Source: Shewanella benthica
Lineage (GTDB): Bacteria; Pseudomonadota; Gammaproteobacteria; Enterobacterales; Shewanellaceae
Direction of reading: 5' to 3'
DNA: 64,000 bases
NCBI GenBank assembly: GCA_023284085.1
Contig: JAKVHY010000001.1
Location: 1 to 64,000 of the forward strand
In this document: piece after piece, positions 47,104 to 57,134 of the stretch
How the letters are laid out: each line of letters begins with the position of its first letter
How positions within the stretch are numbered: the first letter of the stretch is position 1
Translations under genes and position numbers: made by a program
The notes under the pieces: model-generated
Told to the model about the DNA's origin: nothing
The model's input: the letters and a program-made list of their open reading frames with translations, nothing else
Databases searched by the model: none

Positions 47104-47298
47104 ATGAACATTAAACAGATTTTTGTAGATTTTATTGAAGATGAGAGTGGACTAACAGCTGTTGAATACGCCATAGCAGGTGGGTTAGTCGTCGGTGGCA
47201 TGATTGCGGCATTTAATACGTTAGGAACTAATGCTCAACTTAAGATTGAATGTTTAGCATCAGCAGTGAATGGTGCAAGTGCCGACTGTACCAGTTAA
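47104..47298 (+). CDS. flp: Flp-family type IVb pilin
   Basis: A 64-residue prepilin and the main subunit of the Tad pilus. The cleavage site is after Gly16 with Glu21 at position +5 of the mature protein (SG|LTAVEYAIAGG). A single hydrophobic helix follows. Two cysteines near the C-terminus (Cys55 and Cys62) may form a disulfide. AGGAG lies 9 bases before the ATG. It is first in the operon; the following 50 bases hold a short stem-like CCCATAGGGAAGTGGG that might attenuate read-through, giving high pilin levels. Confidence 0.93.
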   Translation: MNIKQIFVDFIEDESGLTAVEYAIAGGLVVGGMIAAFNTLGTNAQLKIECLASAVNGASADCTS

Positions 47299-47348
47299 TG
47301 AATAGAACCCATAGGGAAGTGGGTTTTCTCTTTCAGGAATGACGTCCT

Positions 47349-47936
47349 ATGGTGTCGATTATGACTGACTCTCAGCTTTCACTGCAGCTCTTGCTTGCTG
47401 GAGCATTTTTCATCGCTGCGATTGTGATGGATCTCTATAAAGAGAAGATCCCCAATAAACTCTGCTTACTGGCGATCTTTTGTGGCTTTGCCATCAACGC
47501 CTATTATGCCCAGTTACAGGGAGCTTTAATGGCCCTGTTCGGCTTTGCATTGGCATTTATCATCTTATTCCCTACTTTTATATTCCGCATATTAGGTGCA
47601 GGAGACATAAAATTGATGATGGGTATTGGCGCCTTGATGGGGCCGGGACTGCTCGTTTCGAGTCTGGCTTACGGCATCGTTGCTGGAGCGGGGACCAGTT
47701 TACTGCTGATTATATGGAAGACAGGTTTTACCGGCTTGGCTATGACGTTAAAAAGATATCGGGATTGTTTCTATCTGCGCAGTTATTTTAAACCCGAAGC
47801 CGGAGAAGCGGCGGGTTTACGTGTGCCTTATGCACCAGCACTTGCACTTGGCTGGTTATGGGCCTGCTCTTTAGACAGTGAAATTTCTCAATTGTACTTC
47901 AACTGGTACCTCTATTTAGGTTTAGGTACCACCTAG
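47349..47936 (+). CDS. tadV: prepilin peptidase of the Tad system (TadV/CpaA)
   Basis: A 195-residue A24-type aspartic peptidase of the inner membrane that processes the Flp prepilin and TadE-type pseudopilins. The catalytic aspartates are in VMDLYKEKIPN and in GAGDIKLMMGIG. About five transmembrane helices. An alternative ATG lies four codons in. It lacks the N-terminal methylase domain, as usual for TadV. Confidence 0.9.
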   Translation: MVSIMTDSQLSLQLLLAGAFFIAAIVMDLYKEKIPNKLCLLAIFCGFAINAYYAQLQGALMALFGFALAFIILFPTFIFRILGAGDIKLMMGIGALMGPGLLVSSLAYGIVAGAGTSLLLIIWKTGFTGLAMTLKRYRDCFYLRSYFKPEAGEAAGLRVPYAPALALGWLWACSLDSEISQLYFNWYLYLGLGTT

Positions 47937-47982
47937 TATGTTACTTACATATGTCTTCATTTAGGCCCCAGAGGCAGATAAT

Positions 47983-49308
47983 ATGCTACGTTTAAGCACA
48001 GATAGCTCCTCCCCAAATAGTAATAGGCCCAATATTAACCAGGACGCTAGTCAACTGGCTCCCCGTCCTACTTCTATTCAAGACACTGGAATACAAGAAT
48101 CCGTATTACTCGAGTTGATGCTTAAGCATCTTTTGAGTGGCGGGGTATTGACCAAGTCTCAACTCGTCAAGAAGATGGGGATCACCGGGGGGATTATTCA
48201 GGCACTGTTCGATAAGGCTAAAGGCTTGGCCTGGGTTGAAAATCGACAATCAACAGCCGATGGCCAGATGCGTTATGCACTTAGCGAATCTGGTGACAGA
48301 TATGCCAAGCAAGCCTCGATGAAGAGTGGCTATCGTGGTCTGGTTCCTGTGCCATTAGCTCAATATTCAACAATTTGTCGTATGCAGTCCAGTAGAAGAA
48401 ACCCGATCACCTTCGAGATGTTACAAAATGGCCTTAAGGCGCTGGTTCTGCCCAATGACCTGCTGCACAAAATAGGTCCTGCGCTAAACTCAAGTAGGCC
48501 GGTACTCATCTATGGTCCGCCCGGAACGGGTAAGAGTTATCTTTGTAGAAACCTTAACGCCACCTTAGGTGACACTGTGTTAATTCCATACGCGATTGCT
48601 GTCGGTACCGAAGTTATTCAGGTATATGACCCGCAACTTCATCATGCTGTAGATAATGCTATTGAGTCGAATCAATTGGATCTGGTACAAGGTCATGATC
48701 CGCGCTGGATCGAGTGTAAAAGACCCTTAAGGATCACCGGAGGTGAGCTCTCAGCCGAGATGTTGGAGGTGCAATTTGATAGTCATAGTCGAACTTATAT
48801 GGCACCTATTCAACTTAAAGCCAACAATGGCATCCTGTTATTAGATGATTTAGGCCGCCAGCGCATCAGTGCTAAGCAACTCTTCAATCGTTGGATCATC
48901 CCCATGGAGGAGCGGCGTGACTTTCTGTCCATGCAGTCGGGTGAACATTTCGAGATCCCTTTCGAGTTAATTTTACTATTCTCTACTAACCTTAATCCTA
49001 AAGAACTGGTCGATGATGCTTTCTTGAGACGGCTCGGATATAAGATCCATTTCGATGCTCTCGATGAGCCCCTGTATCGAAAAATCTGGTTTCAGGTATG
49101 TGAAGAACAGAAGCTTAGCTGCACCGAGGAGATGTATCAATACCTGGTCAATGATTATCACCATCTACTGGAGAAGCCTTTGATCCCTTGTTATCCCCGT
49201 GATCTGTTAGGGATCATGGCAGATCAAATCAGTTTTATGGAACTGGAACCTGTGGTGACGAAGGCCTTGATTGCTGAAGCTTGGTCTATTTATTTTGTTC
49301 AGGATTAA
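47983..49308 (+). CDS. AAA ATPase encoded within the tad operon
   Basis: A 441-residue protein. The first 130 residues include a low-complexity start and a winged-helix-like part (SQLVKKMGITGGIIQALFDKA). The AAA core has Walker A YGPPGTGKSYLC (about 177-188), Walker B NGILLLDDLGR and an arginine-finger-like DDAFLRRLGYK. It is not TadA or TadZ, both of which occur later in the operon. Its role in pilus assembly is unknown; it may remodel a secretion component. AGGCAG precedes the ATG. Confidence 0.8.
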   Translation: MLRLSTDSSSPNSNRPNINQDASQLAPRPTSIQDTGIQESVLLELMLKHLLSGGVLTKSQLVKKMGITGGIIQALFDKAKGLAWVENRQSTADGQMRYALSESGDRYAKQASMKSGYRGLVPVPLAQYSTICRMQSSRRNPITFEMLQNGLKALVLPNDLLHKIGPALNSSRPVLIYGPPGTGKSYLCRNLNATLGDTVLIPYAIAVGTEVIQVYDPQLHHAVDNAIESNQLDLVQGHDPRWIECKRPLRITGGELSAEMLEVQFDSHSRTYMAPIQLKANNGILLLDDLGRQRISAKQLFNRWIIPMEERRDFLSMQSGEHFEIPFELILLFSTNLNPKELVDDAFLRRLGYKIHFDALDEPLYRKIWFQVCEEQKLSCTEEMYQYLVNDYHHLLEKPLIPCYPRDLLGIMADQISFMELEPVVTKALIAEAWSIYFVQD

Positions 49309-49340
49309 CGTTCAGCTAAATAAGCGTAAAGGAGCTTTCG

Positions 49341-50141
49341 ATGAACAATAAAACCATGTTATTCGTCTTGCTGTCGCTGGCCTTCGGTGTGGTAGCAGTT
49401 TTTTTAGCCCAAAGTTGGCTCGAGTCTAATAGTGAAGCCGATGGCTCAGAGGCGACATCGACAGTGATCACTATGGCAACCTTAGTTCCTCTTGGGGCAA
49501 TACTGGAGCGAAAGCATCTGATATTGACCCCTATGCCGAACTCGGTGATCCCTGAAGCTGCCATTAAAACCTTCGAGGAGGCCGAGGGCATGGTGGTTAA
49601 GCATAACCTGTATACAGGAGAGATATTGCGCAGCGAGCGTATCATCAAGAAGGGGGAGGGCAGTACATTAGCGAGTTTGATCAGCCCTAATATGCGAGCG
49701 GTGACCATCAGGGTGAATGATGTCGTCGGGGTCGCAGGTTTTCTCTTACCGGGTAATCGCGTCGATGTGCTTAATTTATTCAAAAAAGACGGAAGCTTAC
49801 ACACAGACGTCGTGTTGGCCAATATAAAAATTCTCGCCATAGATCAAAGATCATCCAATGACGAGAACAAACCAAAATTGGTGCGAGCGGTGACTCTGGA
49901 GCTGAATCTTGAACAGGCTGAGACCTTACTTATCGCCAAGGGCCGTGGGAAACTGCAACTGGCATTAAGAAATCCCAATGACTCAGCCGAAGTTGAGCTA
50001 GCCTTAATCAATGAGAAACCTGTGATTAACACAGTGACACCTCCTAAGACAATAGTTCGTGTTTCAACAGAGAGTAAAATCAAGGTCTATTTGCTCAAAG
50101 GGATGAAGGAGCAGGTTGTTAAGGTGAGTAATAAGGGATAG
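49341..50141 (+). CDS. rcpC: Flp pilus assembly protein RcpC/CpaB
   Basis: A 266-residue periplasmic protein with an N-terminal anchor (about 4-23), an SAF/AFP-like domain (about 35-95, PLGAILERKHLIL) and the RcpC region with AVTIRVNDVVGVAGFLLPGNRVDV. It works with the secretin RcpA. AAAGGAG precedes the ATG. The neighbouring rcpA follows directly. Confidence 0.9.
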   Translation: MNNKTMLFVLLSLAFGVVAVFLAQSWLESNSEADGSEATSTVITMATLVPLGAILERKHLILTPMPNSVIPEAAIKTFEEAEGMVVKHNLYTGEILRSERIIKKGEGSTLASLISPNMRAVTIRVNDVVGVAGFLLPGNRVDVLNLFKKDGSLHTDVVLANIKILAIDQRSSNDENKPKLVRAVTLELNLEQAETLLIAKGRGKLQLALRNPNDSAEVELALINEKPVINTVTPPKTIVRVSTESKIKVYLLKGMKEQVVKVSNKG

Positions 50142-50174
50142 ATGGTTATCCATGCATTGAGAAAGGAGTGCACT

Positions 50175-51629
50175 ATGCCACATTCAATATCAAAATTGAT
50201 TAAGGTATTAGCATGTTGTTTAGCTTTGTGTTTTGTTGTTCTAAGCTTTCCAGCTAAAGCCGGAGGTCCCACGGGGGCGAGCCGAGATATCATGCCGATC
50301 CCTATTTTCAAATCCAGGATCATAAATCTTAAGCATACCGTTCATCGGGTGTCAGTGGGTAATCCCAACATAGGTGATATCAAATTACTGCCGAACAATG
50401 AACTCTATGTATTAGGTAAAAAATTGGGCAGCACTAATATCATGATCTGGGATGAAAACGAGCGATTGGTTGATGTCATCGATATCGAGATCACCCATGA
50501 CCTTAACGGGCTTAAATTACGCCTACACGAATTCTTACCCGGTGAAAAGCTTGGCGTACAAACTTCTCAGGGTCATCTGTTGATAAGCGGACAGGCATCG
50601 AACCTGCAAAAGATGAACACTGCAGTCGAGCTCGCTAAGGCATACGCCGACGCGGCATCTGTGTCTAAGGTCCAGAGCACAGTATTGAACATGATGACAG
50701 TGGGCGGGGATCACCAGGTAATGCTGGAAGTGGTGATTGCCGAAGTTCAGCGAGAAGTCGCACGTCAATTCGATTCCAAATTTTTTATCTTCAATAAAGG
50801 TTCTAAAGTGTCGGGAGGAGCCGCGGGTGGAGGTGGGATGTTCGACTTAGACCCTGCAGCGGCAATCGACAACATGGGCTTCTTTGCTCGATACCTCAAC
50901 GACAACCTAATGATGAATTTTGCCTTAGATGTCGCCAAACAAAATGGTTTAGCTAAGGTATTGGCCGAACCCAATGTGACGGCGTTGAGTGGCCAATCTG
51001 CAGAGTTTCTTTCCGGTGGTGAGTTTCCAATTCCTGTACCGGGTACCAATGGCTCAACTACCATTCAATATCGTGATTTTGGGGTTGGAGTCAGGTTTGT
51101 CCCCACGGTGTTAGACTCGGGCCAGATAAACTTAAATCTCAATGTCATTGTCAGTGAGGTCAGTAATGCCAATTCCGTGTCACTGTCTGGTGGAGGCTCA
51201 AATGCCACTCTGATCGTCCCGTCAATCGTCAAGAGAACCACATCGACAACGGTAGAGCTTGCCGATGGTCAGACTATCGCTATCAGCGGCCTCATCAGTG
51301 ACACCTTGCGGGAAAACATAGACAAGTTACCTGGTCTCGGGGATATCCCCATCTTAGGTCAACTTTTTACCAGTAAAAGTTTTAAGAGTGGTCAGAGTGA
51401 GCTCGTCATTTTAGTGACCCCTAGGCTGGTAAGGCCCTTCAACAGGAAACATATTTCGCTGCCTACCGATAATTTTGTGTTGCCATCCGATATGGAGTTT
51501 TATCTCCTAGGCAAGATGTCACACAAAAAACAGGATTCAGAGCGGAGCGAGACACCCTACGAGGCGATTGTAAATGATGCAAAAGTCGATGATACGGGAA
51601 CTCAACAGAAATATGGACACTCACTTTAG
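50175..51629 (+). CDS. rcpA: Flp pilus secretin RcpA/CpaC
   Basis: A 484-residue outer-membrane secretin forming the pilus channel. From the ATG at 50175 (GAAAGGAG upstream) a signal peptide ends near PAKAG. Then come the BON/N0-type domain (about 40-110) and the secretin core with VLAEPNVTALSGQSAEFLSGGEFPIP and TVELADGQTIAISGLI. The frame is open 11 codons further upstream but without a ribosome site. Confidence 0.92.
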   Translation: MPHSISKLIKVLACCLALCFVVLSFPAKAGGPTGASRDIMPIPIFKSRIINLKHTVHRVSVGNPNIGDIKLLPNNELYVLGKKLGSTNIMIWDENERLVDVIDIEITHDLNGLKLRLHEFLPGEKLGVQTSQGHLLISGQASNLQKMNTAVELAKAYADAASVSKVQSTVLNMMTVGGDHQVMLEVVIAEVQREVARQFDSKFFIFNKGSKVSGGAAGGGGMFDLDPAAAIDNMGFFARYLNDNLMMNFALDVAKQNGLAKVLAEPNVTALSGQSAEFLSGGEFPIPVPGTNGSTTIQYRDFGVGVRFVPTVLDSGQINLNLNVIVSEVSNANSVSLSGGGSNATLIVPSIVKRTTSTTVELADGQTIAISGLISDTLRENIDKLPGLGDIPILGQLFTSKSFKSGQSELVILVTPRLVRPFNRKHISLPTDNFVLPSDMEFYLLGKMSHKKQDSERSETPYEAIVNDAKVDDTGTQQKYGHSL

Positions 51630-51647
51630 CTAAGGGAGAATGGGTGT

Positions 51648-51926
51648 ATGAAAAAGTTCAATGTTAATTTAGGTGTTAAACATGTTTGCCTATTGGCCGC
51701 TGTCACATTAGTGGGCTGCGCCGAGCTCAACGATTTTCCTATGGATGCCAGTTATCAGAAGGTGAAACAGATCCAGATTTTAGATCCCGGCGCGCCGGAA
51801 CGCAATGACGGTATAGTCGGTGTGTTGGAGGGAAATTACGGTGAAAGAGTCATGAAGGCCTACCGTGAGAGTAACGTGGTGCCCAAAGAAGCCAGAGCTG
51901 ATATCTCGGCGAAAATATCAAATTAG
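51648..51926 (+). CDS. small lipoprotein of the tad operon
   Basis: A 92-residue lipoprotein with lipobox LVGC (Cys24). The mature part is short and charged, with PGAPERNDGIVGVLEGNYGERVMKAYRESN. It sits where rcpB or cpaD occurs in other tad loci and may be a pilotin-like helper of the RcpA secretin; the sequence alone does not identify it. GGGAG is upstream of the ATG. Confidence 0.75.
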   Translation: MKKFNVNLGVKHVCLLAAVTLVGCAELNDFPMDASYQKVKQIQILDPGAPERNDGIVGVLEGNYGERVMKAYRESNVVPKEARADISAKISN

Positions 51927-52184
51927 TCAATTTTGGCTATGTTTAGTCATAATTTATTCAGTGTGACTAGAGTCTCGCATCTTAAATTGATCTACTCAGG
52001 GTGAGTTGCCGTGAGTCTGTCTATACTTGGTGAAGTGACAAGCGCTAAGGCACTTTTACTCTAGGCCGAATGGCCACCGCTTGTGTTTAGCAAGCATCTG
52101 TATTTTATTGTGATACTTGTCTGTGGCGCTGCTGTTGGGCTCGAGTAAGTATCACTCAACTTAACCCTAGTGATTGGAGGCAAG

Positions 52185-53513
52185 ATGTTTCCCTCTGACG
52201 TAAACTCGAAGCCATTATCTTTATCTAAACGGGGTAAGCAAGGCGGGGCCATACTCGTGATGTTTACCATAGGATTATTCTCGTTGCTGGCCGTCGCCGC
52301 CCTGGCACTGGACGGTGGGCATCTTCTGCTGAATAAAGGTCGTCTACAAAGTGCGGTAGATTCTTCAGCTTTATATGCGGCTAAAATATTGCAAGATGAC
52401 GGCAGTCTCTATGATGCAAGAGAAGCGGCGACCCTCATCTTGATGCAAAACCTGGGGTTTGAGGAGAACAGTGAACTCGATACCAGCGTCGAACTGTCGT
52501 CACCGGATTATAACACCACTCAAGTCACAGCAAATATCTTTATCGAGTTTTCCCTGTGGCCCGATCCTTTCATTCCCGTGTTCGATGAGACCAGCAAGTA
52601 TGTTCGTATTCGTGTCGAAAATGTCGGCTTAAATAATTTTTTTGCTCAAATCTTAAATTTTGATAAGAAAGTGAGAGCATCTGCCGTTGCCGGTAAGAGT
52701 ACGGATATCGAATGCCTGAACAGGGTGGTACCTATGATGGTTTGCGGACTGAATACCGATCCTGATTTTACAATAACAGATCCAATCTCAGGTGATATAA
52801 CTGAAGCCCCATTCGGCTTGCCCTTGAAAACACTCTATGTGATGAAAACTGGGTCGAATCAAGGAACGGCCATAGGCCCGGGTAACTTTCAGTTACTCAG
52901 GTTAGACGGTTCCTCCGGTGGTGCCGATATTCGCCGCGCCTTGGCCGGGGAGTTCACGCCTGGTGCTTGTGTCGGTCCCGGTGACGAGGTCGACACCGAA
53001 CCGGGAAATACCGTCGGCCCTGTGGTTCAGGGGCTAAACACACGGTTCGGTCTGTGGCAAGGAGGCGGAGTTAATTCCGATGAACATCCCAGGGACTTTA
53101 ATATTTGTCAGGGAGACAGGGTTGAAGTCGATAACGATGGCGTCATCATTCCCTTTACTGGAGGGGAGGCGGAATACAGTCATCAGGACTATCTCGATGG
53201 CGATGTGTTCAATCACTGTGATACTGGTGATATCACAGCAGATTCTAGCATTGCAGCTGGTGGACGCCGAGAGCTTCCAGTTGTCATCGGTATTTGTGAT
53301 GGAATAACAAATGGCGCCAATACTATTACGTCATTAGGGACCGGCTGTTTCTTCCTGACTCAAGATATCAGTCAGCAAGGTAATGAGGCACATGTGGTTG
53401 GAGAATTTGTTCGTGAGTGTTCCAGTTCCGGAAGTGCGTCACTGGATCCCAATTTTGTGAGTAATACCTCCACCATAGTGCTCTACCGGGATCCGGACAG
53501 CCCGGATTCATAA
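52185..53513 (+). CDS. TadG-like minor pilus assembly protein
   Basis: A 442-residue protein with the Tad N-terminal anchor pattern RGKQGGAILVMFTIGLFSLLAVAALALDGGHL (in parts), followed by LQSAVDSSALYAAKIL, typical of TadG/Tad-domain proteins. The large periplasmic part contains several Cys and ends in SPDS. The ATG at 52185 has GGAGG upstream; a GTG five codons earlier is less likely. In tad systems such proteins bridge the inner-membrane platform and the outer pore. Confidence 0.82.
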   Translation: MFPSDVNSKPLSLSKRGKQGGAILVMFTIGLFSLLAVAALALDGGHLLLNKGRLQSAVDSSALYAAKILQDDGSLYDAREAATLILMQNLGFEENSELDTSVELSSPDYNTTQVTANIFIEFSLWPDPFIPVFDETSKYVRIRVENVGLNNFFAQILNFDKKVRASAVAGKSTDIECLNRVVPMMVCGLNTDPDFTITDPISGDITEAPFGLPLKTLYVMKTGSNQGTAIGPGNFQLLRLDGSSGGADIRRALAGEFTPGACVGPGDEVDTEPGNTVGPVVQGLNTRFGLWQGGGVNSDEHPRDFNICQGDRVEVDNDGVIIPFTGGEAEYSHQDYLDGDVFNHCDTGDITADSSIAAGGRRELPVVIGICDGITNGANTITSLGTGCFFLTQDISQQGNEAHVVGEFVRECSSSGSASLDPNFVSNTSTIVLYRDPDSPDS

Positions 53514-53522
53514 GGAGGGATT

Positions 53523-53993
53523 ATGGGATTAAGACAACAAAAAGGTGTAGCGGCCGTCGAGTTTACTATTTTGTTACCCGTCTTGTTATTGTTGGTGTTT
53601 GCTACCGCCGAGTTGGGTAGAGCCCTGTATCAATATAGCCATCTGACGCGCATGGTGAGAGATGCGGGACGATACCTCTCCACCAAAGCTATTTCCAACA
53701 CCACTGAAAACCTTCCTAACCCGCTCAATGATGCCAGCTGTGGCAACTGTATTTCCAACACCACAGATCTGCTGGTGTACGGCAAAGTGGGCGGCACCAT
53801 TCCTCTTTTATATGGGCTGGATGCTAGCGATGTGACTATCATTGGCGACTCGGTTACCGACAGAGTCATTATCACAGTGGATTATGATTGGCAGCCTCTG
53901 TTTGGCGAGCAGATATCAGGTTTCGGCGTGGCTGATAGCAGCGATCTTAGTTTCAATTTTCATGTTAGTTATGCGATGAGAGCCGGATTATGA
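53523..53993 (+). CDS. tadE: TadE-like pseudopilin
   Basis: A 156-residue protein with the TadE N-terminus QQKGVAAVEFTILLPVLLLL, a glycine before the helix and Glu at the +5-like position. It should be processed by TadV and act as a minor pilin or platform component. Two CxxC-type cysteines (Cys57 and Cys60, CGNC) lie in the periplasmic domain. AAGGAGG precedes the ATG, and its end overlaps the next gene by four bases. Confidence 0.88.
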   Translation: MGLRQQKGVAAVEFTILLPVLLLLVFATAELGRALYQYSHLTRMVRDAGRYLSTKAISNTTENLPNPLNDASCGNCISNTTDLLVYGKVGGTIPLLYGLDASDVTIIGDSVTDRVIITVDYDWQPLFGEQISGFGVADSSDLSFNFHVSYAMRAGL

Positions 53994-54448
53994 AATATCA
54001 GCGTGGAGTCTATGCGGTAGAATTTGCCATAGTCGCTGGCATATTTTTCATGCTGCTGTTTGCCATTATCGAAGTGGGCAGGTTGATGTACACATACAAT
54101 GTGCTGCATGAGGCCTCGAGGAGAGCGGCCAGAATTGCTGTGGTGTGTCAGATAGACGATACCGATATTAAAACCATGGCGCTGTTTAATGGCGCAAATC
54201 TCATTCCTAACCTAACGACTGCTAACTTAAGCATCAGCTATCTCGATCAGTTCGGTAATGCTGCAACGGGCATCGATATCGTCTTGGTGAGGGCGGACAT
54301 AGCCAACTATCAACATCAGTTTCTTGTCCCTGGCTTATCCAGGGTCATAAACTCGCCCACTTTCTCCGCCTATCTGCCTAGAGAGAGCTTAGGTGTTTAC
54401 CATGTCGAAGAGGAAGATCCCGGTAGTGGTTTTATTGATTGTAATTAA
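53990..54448 (+). CDS. second TadE/TadF-like pseudopilin
   Basis: A 152-residue protein starting MKYQRGVYAVEFAIVAGIFF, the same pilin-like helix as TadE, then MYTYNVLHEASRRAARIA. Overlaps the tadE stop (ATGA), so translation is coupled. It is the TadF counterpart by position. Confidence 0.85.
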   Translation: MKYQRGVYAVEFAIVAGIFFMLLFAIIEVGRLMYTYNVLHEASRRAARIAVVCQIDDTDIKTMALFNGANLIPNLTTANLSISYLDQFGNAATGIDIVLVRADIANYQHQFLVPGLSRVINSPTFSAYLPRESLGVYHVEEEDPGSGFIDCN

Positions 54449-54516
54449 ATCGTCTTCAAAACTAAATCCTTACTATAGTAAATATTAAGCACTTTTTATC
54501 AGGGGATGACAACTGA

Positions 54517-55803
54517 ATGGATAAGCCGCTGGAGTTACTAGTGTCGAATGAAACAGAAAGAGACACTAGCAAAAACATCAATGTCGACTCCCATTCGGCG
54601 GAGAAAACGCTAGCCAATAGAATATTGCCTTACCCGGTACACGCACTCTTGATAAACAGCTGTCATGAAAGCATCGCCGATATCGAACTAAGCCTGGATT
54701 CTTACCTGAACCTCTCCTGGGAGGGGATACAAACTCTTAATTCATTCGCCGCAAGTTCGACTAACGCCAGGCCGTATAATCTTGTTCTCCTGGTCTTACC
54801 CAATGATGAAGCCAGTGCGGTTCAGGCACTACAATCTGCTGCAGCCTATGGTGTCGATATTATCATTCTTGGTCAGGATACCCCACAAGGCGTCTTGAGG
54901 TTAGCCTTTCAGCAAGGGGTGAGTGATTTTGTTTCCCTGCAGGAGCCCGCGGCTGAACTGCTGCAGTCACTGGAAAAGATAGCGTATAAATTGGCAGATA
55001 AGGCTGACCTAGCACCAGTGCTGGCTGTGGTTAACGCTAAGGGGGGCTCGGGGGCCAGTTTTATCGCGGCCAGTATCGCCATGATCACATCGATTAGAGA
55101 TGAAGGAGAGGTCTCTCTACTCGATACGGATCTTTTACAGGGGACCTTGGCACATATGTTGGGTCTGGAGCCTCATTATTTTATTACCGAAGCGATACAG
55201 GAGCTAGACTCTTTGGATGAAACGGCATTAAAAGGCGCCATGACCAATCTGGGTCATCTGCATTTGCTGGCTGCCGAGCCATTTGCTGTCCTAAATGCCA
55301 GCGAGCCCATCGAGCTGCGAAATACCAATGAACTGTTACTCAAATGTCGGCAGTATTATCAACAGGTTATTATCGATCTCTCTCGGGGTCCTGAAATTTG
55401 GAATGCCGATATGTTAACGAATGCCAATATCTTACTGGTGATGCAGCAAAATGTGATGAGTATCCGTGAAGCTAAGGCCGTGGTCAATCAACTGGTAAGC
55501 TTTATGGGGATCGACATGGGTCGTATCCATTTACTGATTAATCGATATCAAAAGACCAGTTCGGGGATAAGCTTGAAAGATATTAGGGAGACGACCGGCA
55601 TCGAGTCGCAATTTGTGGTGGCTAATGATTTTAAGCTTGTCAGTCAATGTCTCGATATGGGCTCACCAATCACAGAGGTCGCTCATCGCGAGCAAATTCT
55701 CAAAGACCTTTCTCAAGTGACAGAACATTTTTTCCCCAGATCTAAACAGGCTGAGGGTCGTTCTCAAGGATTTTGGAATCGAATACTGAGGAAGGAACTA
55801 TGA
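54517..55803 (+). CDS. tadZ: Flp pilus polar localisation ATPase TadZ/CpaE
   Basis: A 428-residue protein: an N-terminal receiver-like domain (about 35-160) and a C-terminal ParA/MinD-type ATPase (about 165-410) with deviant Walker A NAKGGSGASF. TadZ places the secretion machinery at a pole and recruits TadA. The ATG of tadA overlaps its stop (ATGA). Confidence 0.9.
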   Translation: MDKPLELLVSNETERDTSKNINVDSHSAEKTLANRILPYPVHALLINSCHESIADIELSLDSYLNLSWEGIQTLNSFAASSTNARPYNLVLLVLPNDEASAVQALQSAAAYGVDIIILGQDTPQGVLRLAFQQGVSDFVSLQEPAAELLQSLEKIAYKLADKADLAPVLAVVNAKGGSGASFIAASIAMITSIRDEGEVSLLDTDLLQGTLAHMLGLEPHYFITEAIQELDSLDETALKGAMTNLGHLHLLAAEPFAVLNASEPIELRNTNELLLKCRQYYQQVIIDLSRGPEIWNADMLTNANILLVMQQNVMSIREAKAVVNQLVSFMGIDMGRIHLLINRYQKTSSGISLKDIRETTGIESQFVVANDFKLVSQCLDMGSPITEVAHREQILKDLSQVTEHFFPRSKQAEGRSQGFWNRILRKEL

Positions 55804-57125
55804 CAACTATGCCGGAACAAAACAAAGTAGAATTTAAGCAACTTACGGCGGAGGAGCTGCATTTAAAGGAGCAGGTCTATAATAAATTGTTGAGCGTCAT
55901 GGATCTTTCCCTGATTGAAACCATATCGAAAGAGCAGGCTCAGCAACAGATCAATGAGATTTGTGACAAGTTGATCACAGACTTGCATCTGCCCATCAAT
56001 CTGTCTGCAAGACAACGTTTGATAAAGCTGATCATAGATGAAGTATTAGGTCTGGGGCCGCTGGAGATATTGTTAGCGGATCCAAGCATCTCAGATATTT
56101 TGGTTAACTCATATAACCGGGTGTATATAGAGCGCAAAGGTAAGTTAGAGCGAGTCCCGATAGAGTTCCATAACAACGCCCATCTACTCAATATTATCGA
56201 CCGGATCGTCTCCAGTGTGGGTCGAAGAATAGATGAGTCATCCCCTATGGTCGATGCTCGGCTGGCGGATGGCTCTCGGGTGAATGCGATAATTCCGCCA
56301 CTCGCCTTAGATGGACCGGCATTATCCATTCGGCGGTTTGCCGTGGATAAAATGTGCGCCGAGGATCTGATCGAGGTTGGCTCTATGACCAGTCAGATGA
56401 ATGAGCTACTCAGCGCTGCTGTTGCTGGCAAACTTAATATCTTGGTTTCTGGAGGTACGGGTAGCGGTAAGACAACATTACTAAACATGCTCTCCGGCTA
56501 TATACCAGCCGATGAACGGATTGTGACCATAGAAGATTCTGCGGAACTACAGCTACGTCAACCTCATACGGTCCGCCTGGAGACTAGGCCTGCCAATATC
56601 GAAGGAAAAGGGGAGATAAGTCAAAGGGATCTGGTTAAAAATTGCTTGAGGATGCGCCCGGATAGAATCGTCATTGGTGAAGTCAGGGGGGGAGAGGCTC
56701 TGGACATGTTGACTGCGATGAATACAGGTCATGAAGGTTCACTCACCACGCTTCATGCTAATAGCGCCAGAGATGCCTTGGGGCGTCTCGAATACATGGT
56801 GTGTATGGCAGGTTTTGATATGCCAGTGGCAAATATCAGGACCCAGATAGCGTCTGCAATCGATCTTGTGGTACAGCTTGAGCGGTTAGAAGATGGGGGA
56901 CGGAGAGTGACTAGCATCCAGGAGATCAATGGCATGGAGGGGGAGATCATCACCATGTCTGAGTTGTTTCATTTCAGGCGTGAAGGCAGAGATCAAAATG
57001 GCGATATCATAGGAAACTTTGCTGCCACAGGGGTGATCCCTGGTTTTCATACAAAGTTAAAACAGCACGGTATCGATCTTTCATTAGATCTTTTCGACTG
57101 TGGTGATCCTTTTGCCGATTTTTAA
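55800..57125 (+). CDS. tadA: Flp pilus assembly ATPase TadA/CpaF
   Basis: A 441-residue hexameric secretion ATPase powering pilus assembly. Walker A SGGTGSGKTTLLNML, Asp box IEDSAEL, Walker B RIVIGEVRGGEALDML and the His box TGHEGSLTTLHANS are all intact. The ATG at 55800, in the stop overlap with tadZ and with AGGAAGG upstream, is preferred over an in-frame GTG or similar start nine codons earlier. Confidence 0.95.
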   Translation: MTTMPEQNKVEFKQLTAEELHLKEQVYNKLLSVMDLSLIETISKEQAQQQINEICDKLITDLHLPINLSARQRLIKLIIDEVLGLGPLEILLADPSISDILVNSYNRVYIERKGKLERVPIEFHNNAHLLNIIDRIVSSVGRRIDESSPMVDARLADGSRVNAIIPPLALDGPALSIRRFAVDKMCAEDLIEVGSMTSQMNELLSAAVAGKLNILVSGGTGSGKTTLLNMLSGYIPADERIVTIEDSAELQLRQPHTVRLETRPANIEGKGEISQRDLVKNCLRMRPDRIVIGEVRGGEALDMLTAMNTGHEGSLTTLHANSARDALGRLEYMVCMAGFDMPVANIRTQIASAIDLVVQLERLEDGGRRVTSIQEINGMEGEIITMSELFHFRREGRDQNGDIIGNFAATGVIPGFHTKLKQHGIDLSLDLFDCGDPFADF

Positions 57126-57134
57126 GGGGCTAGT

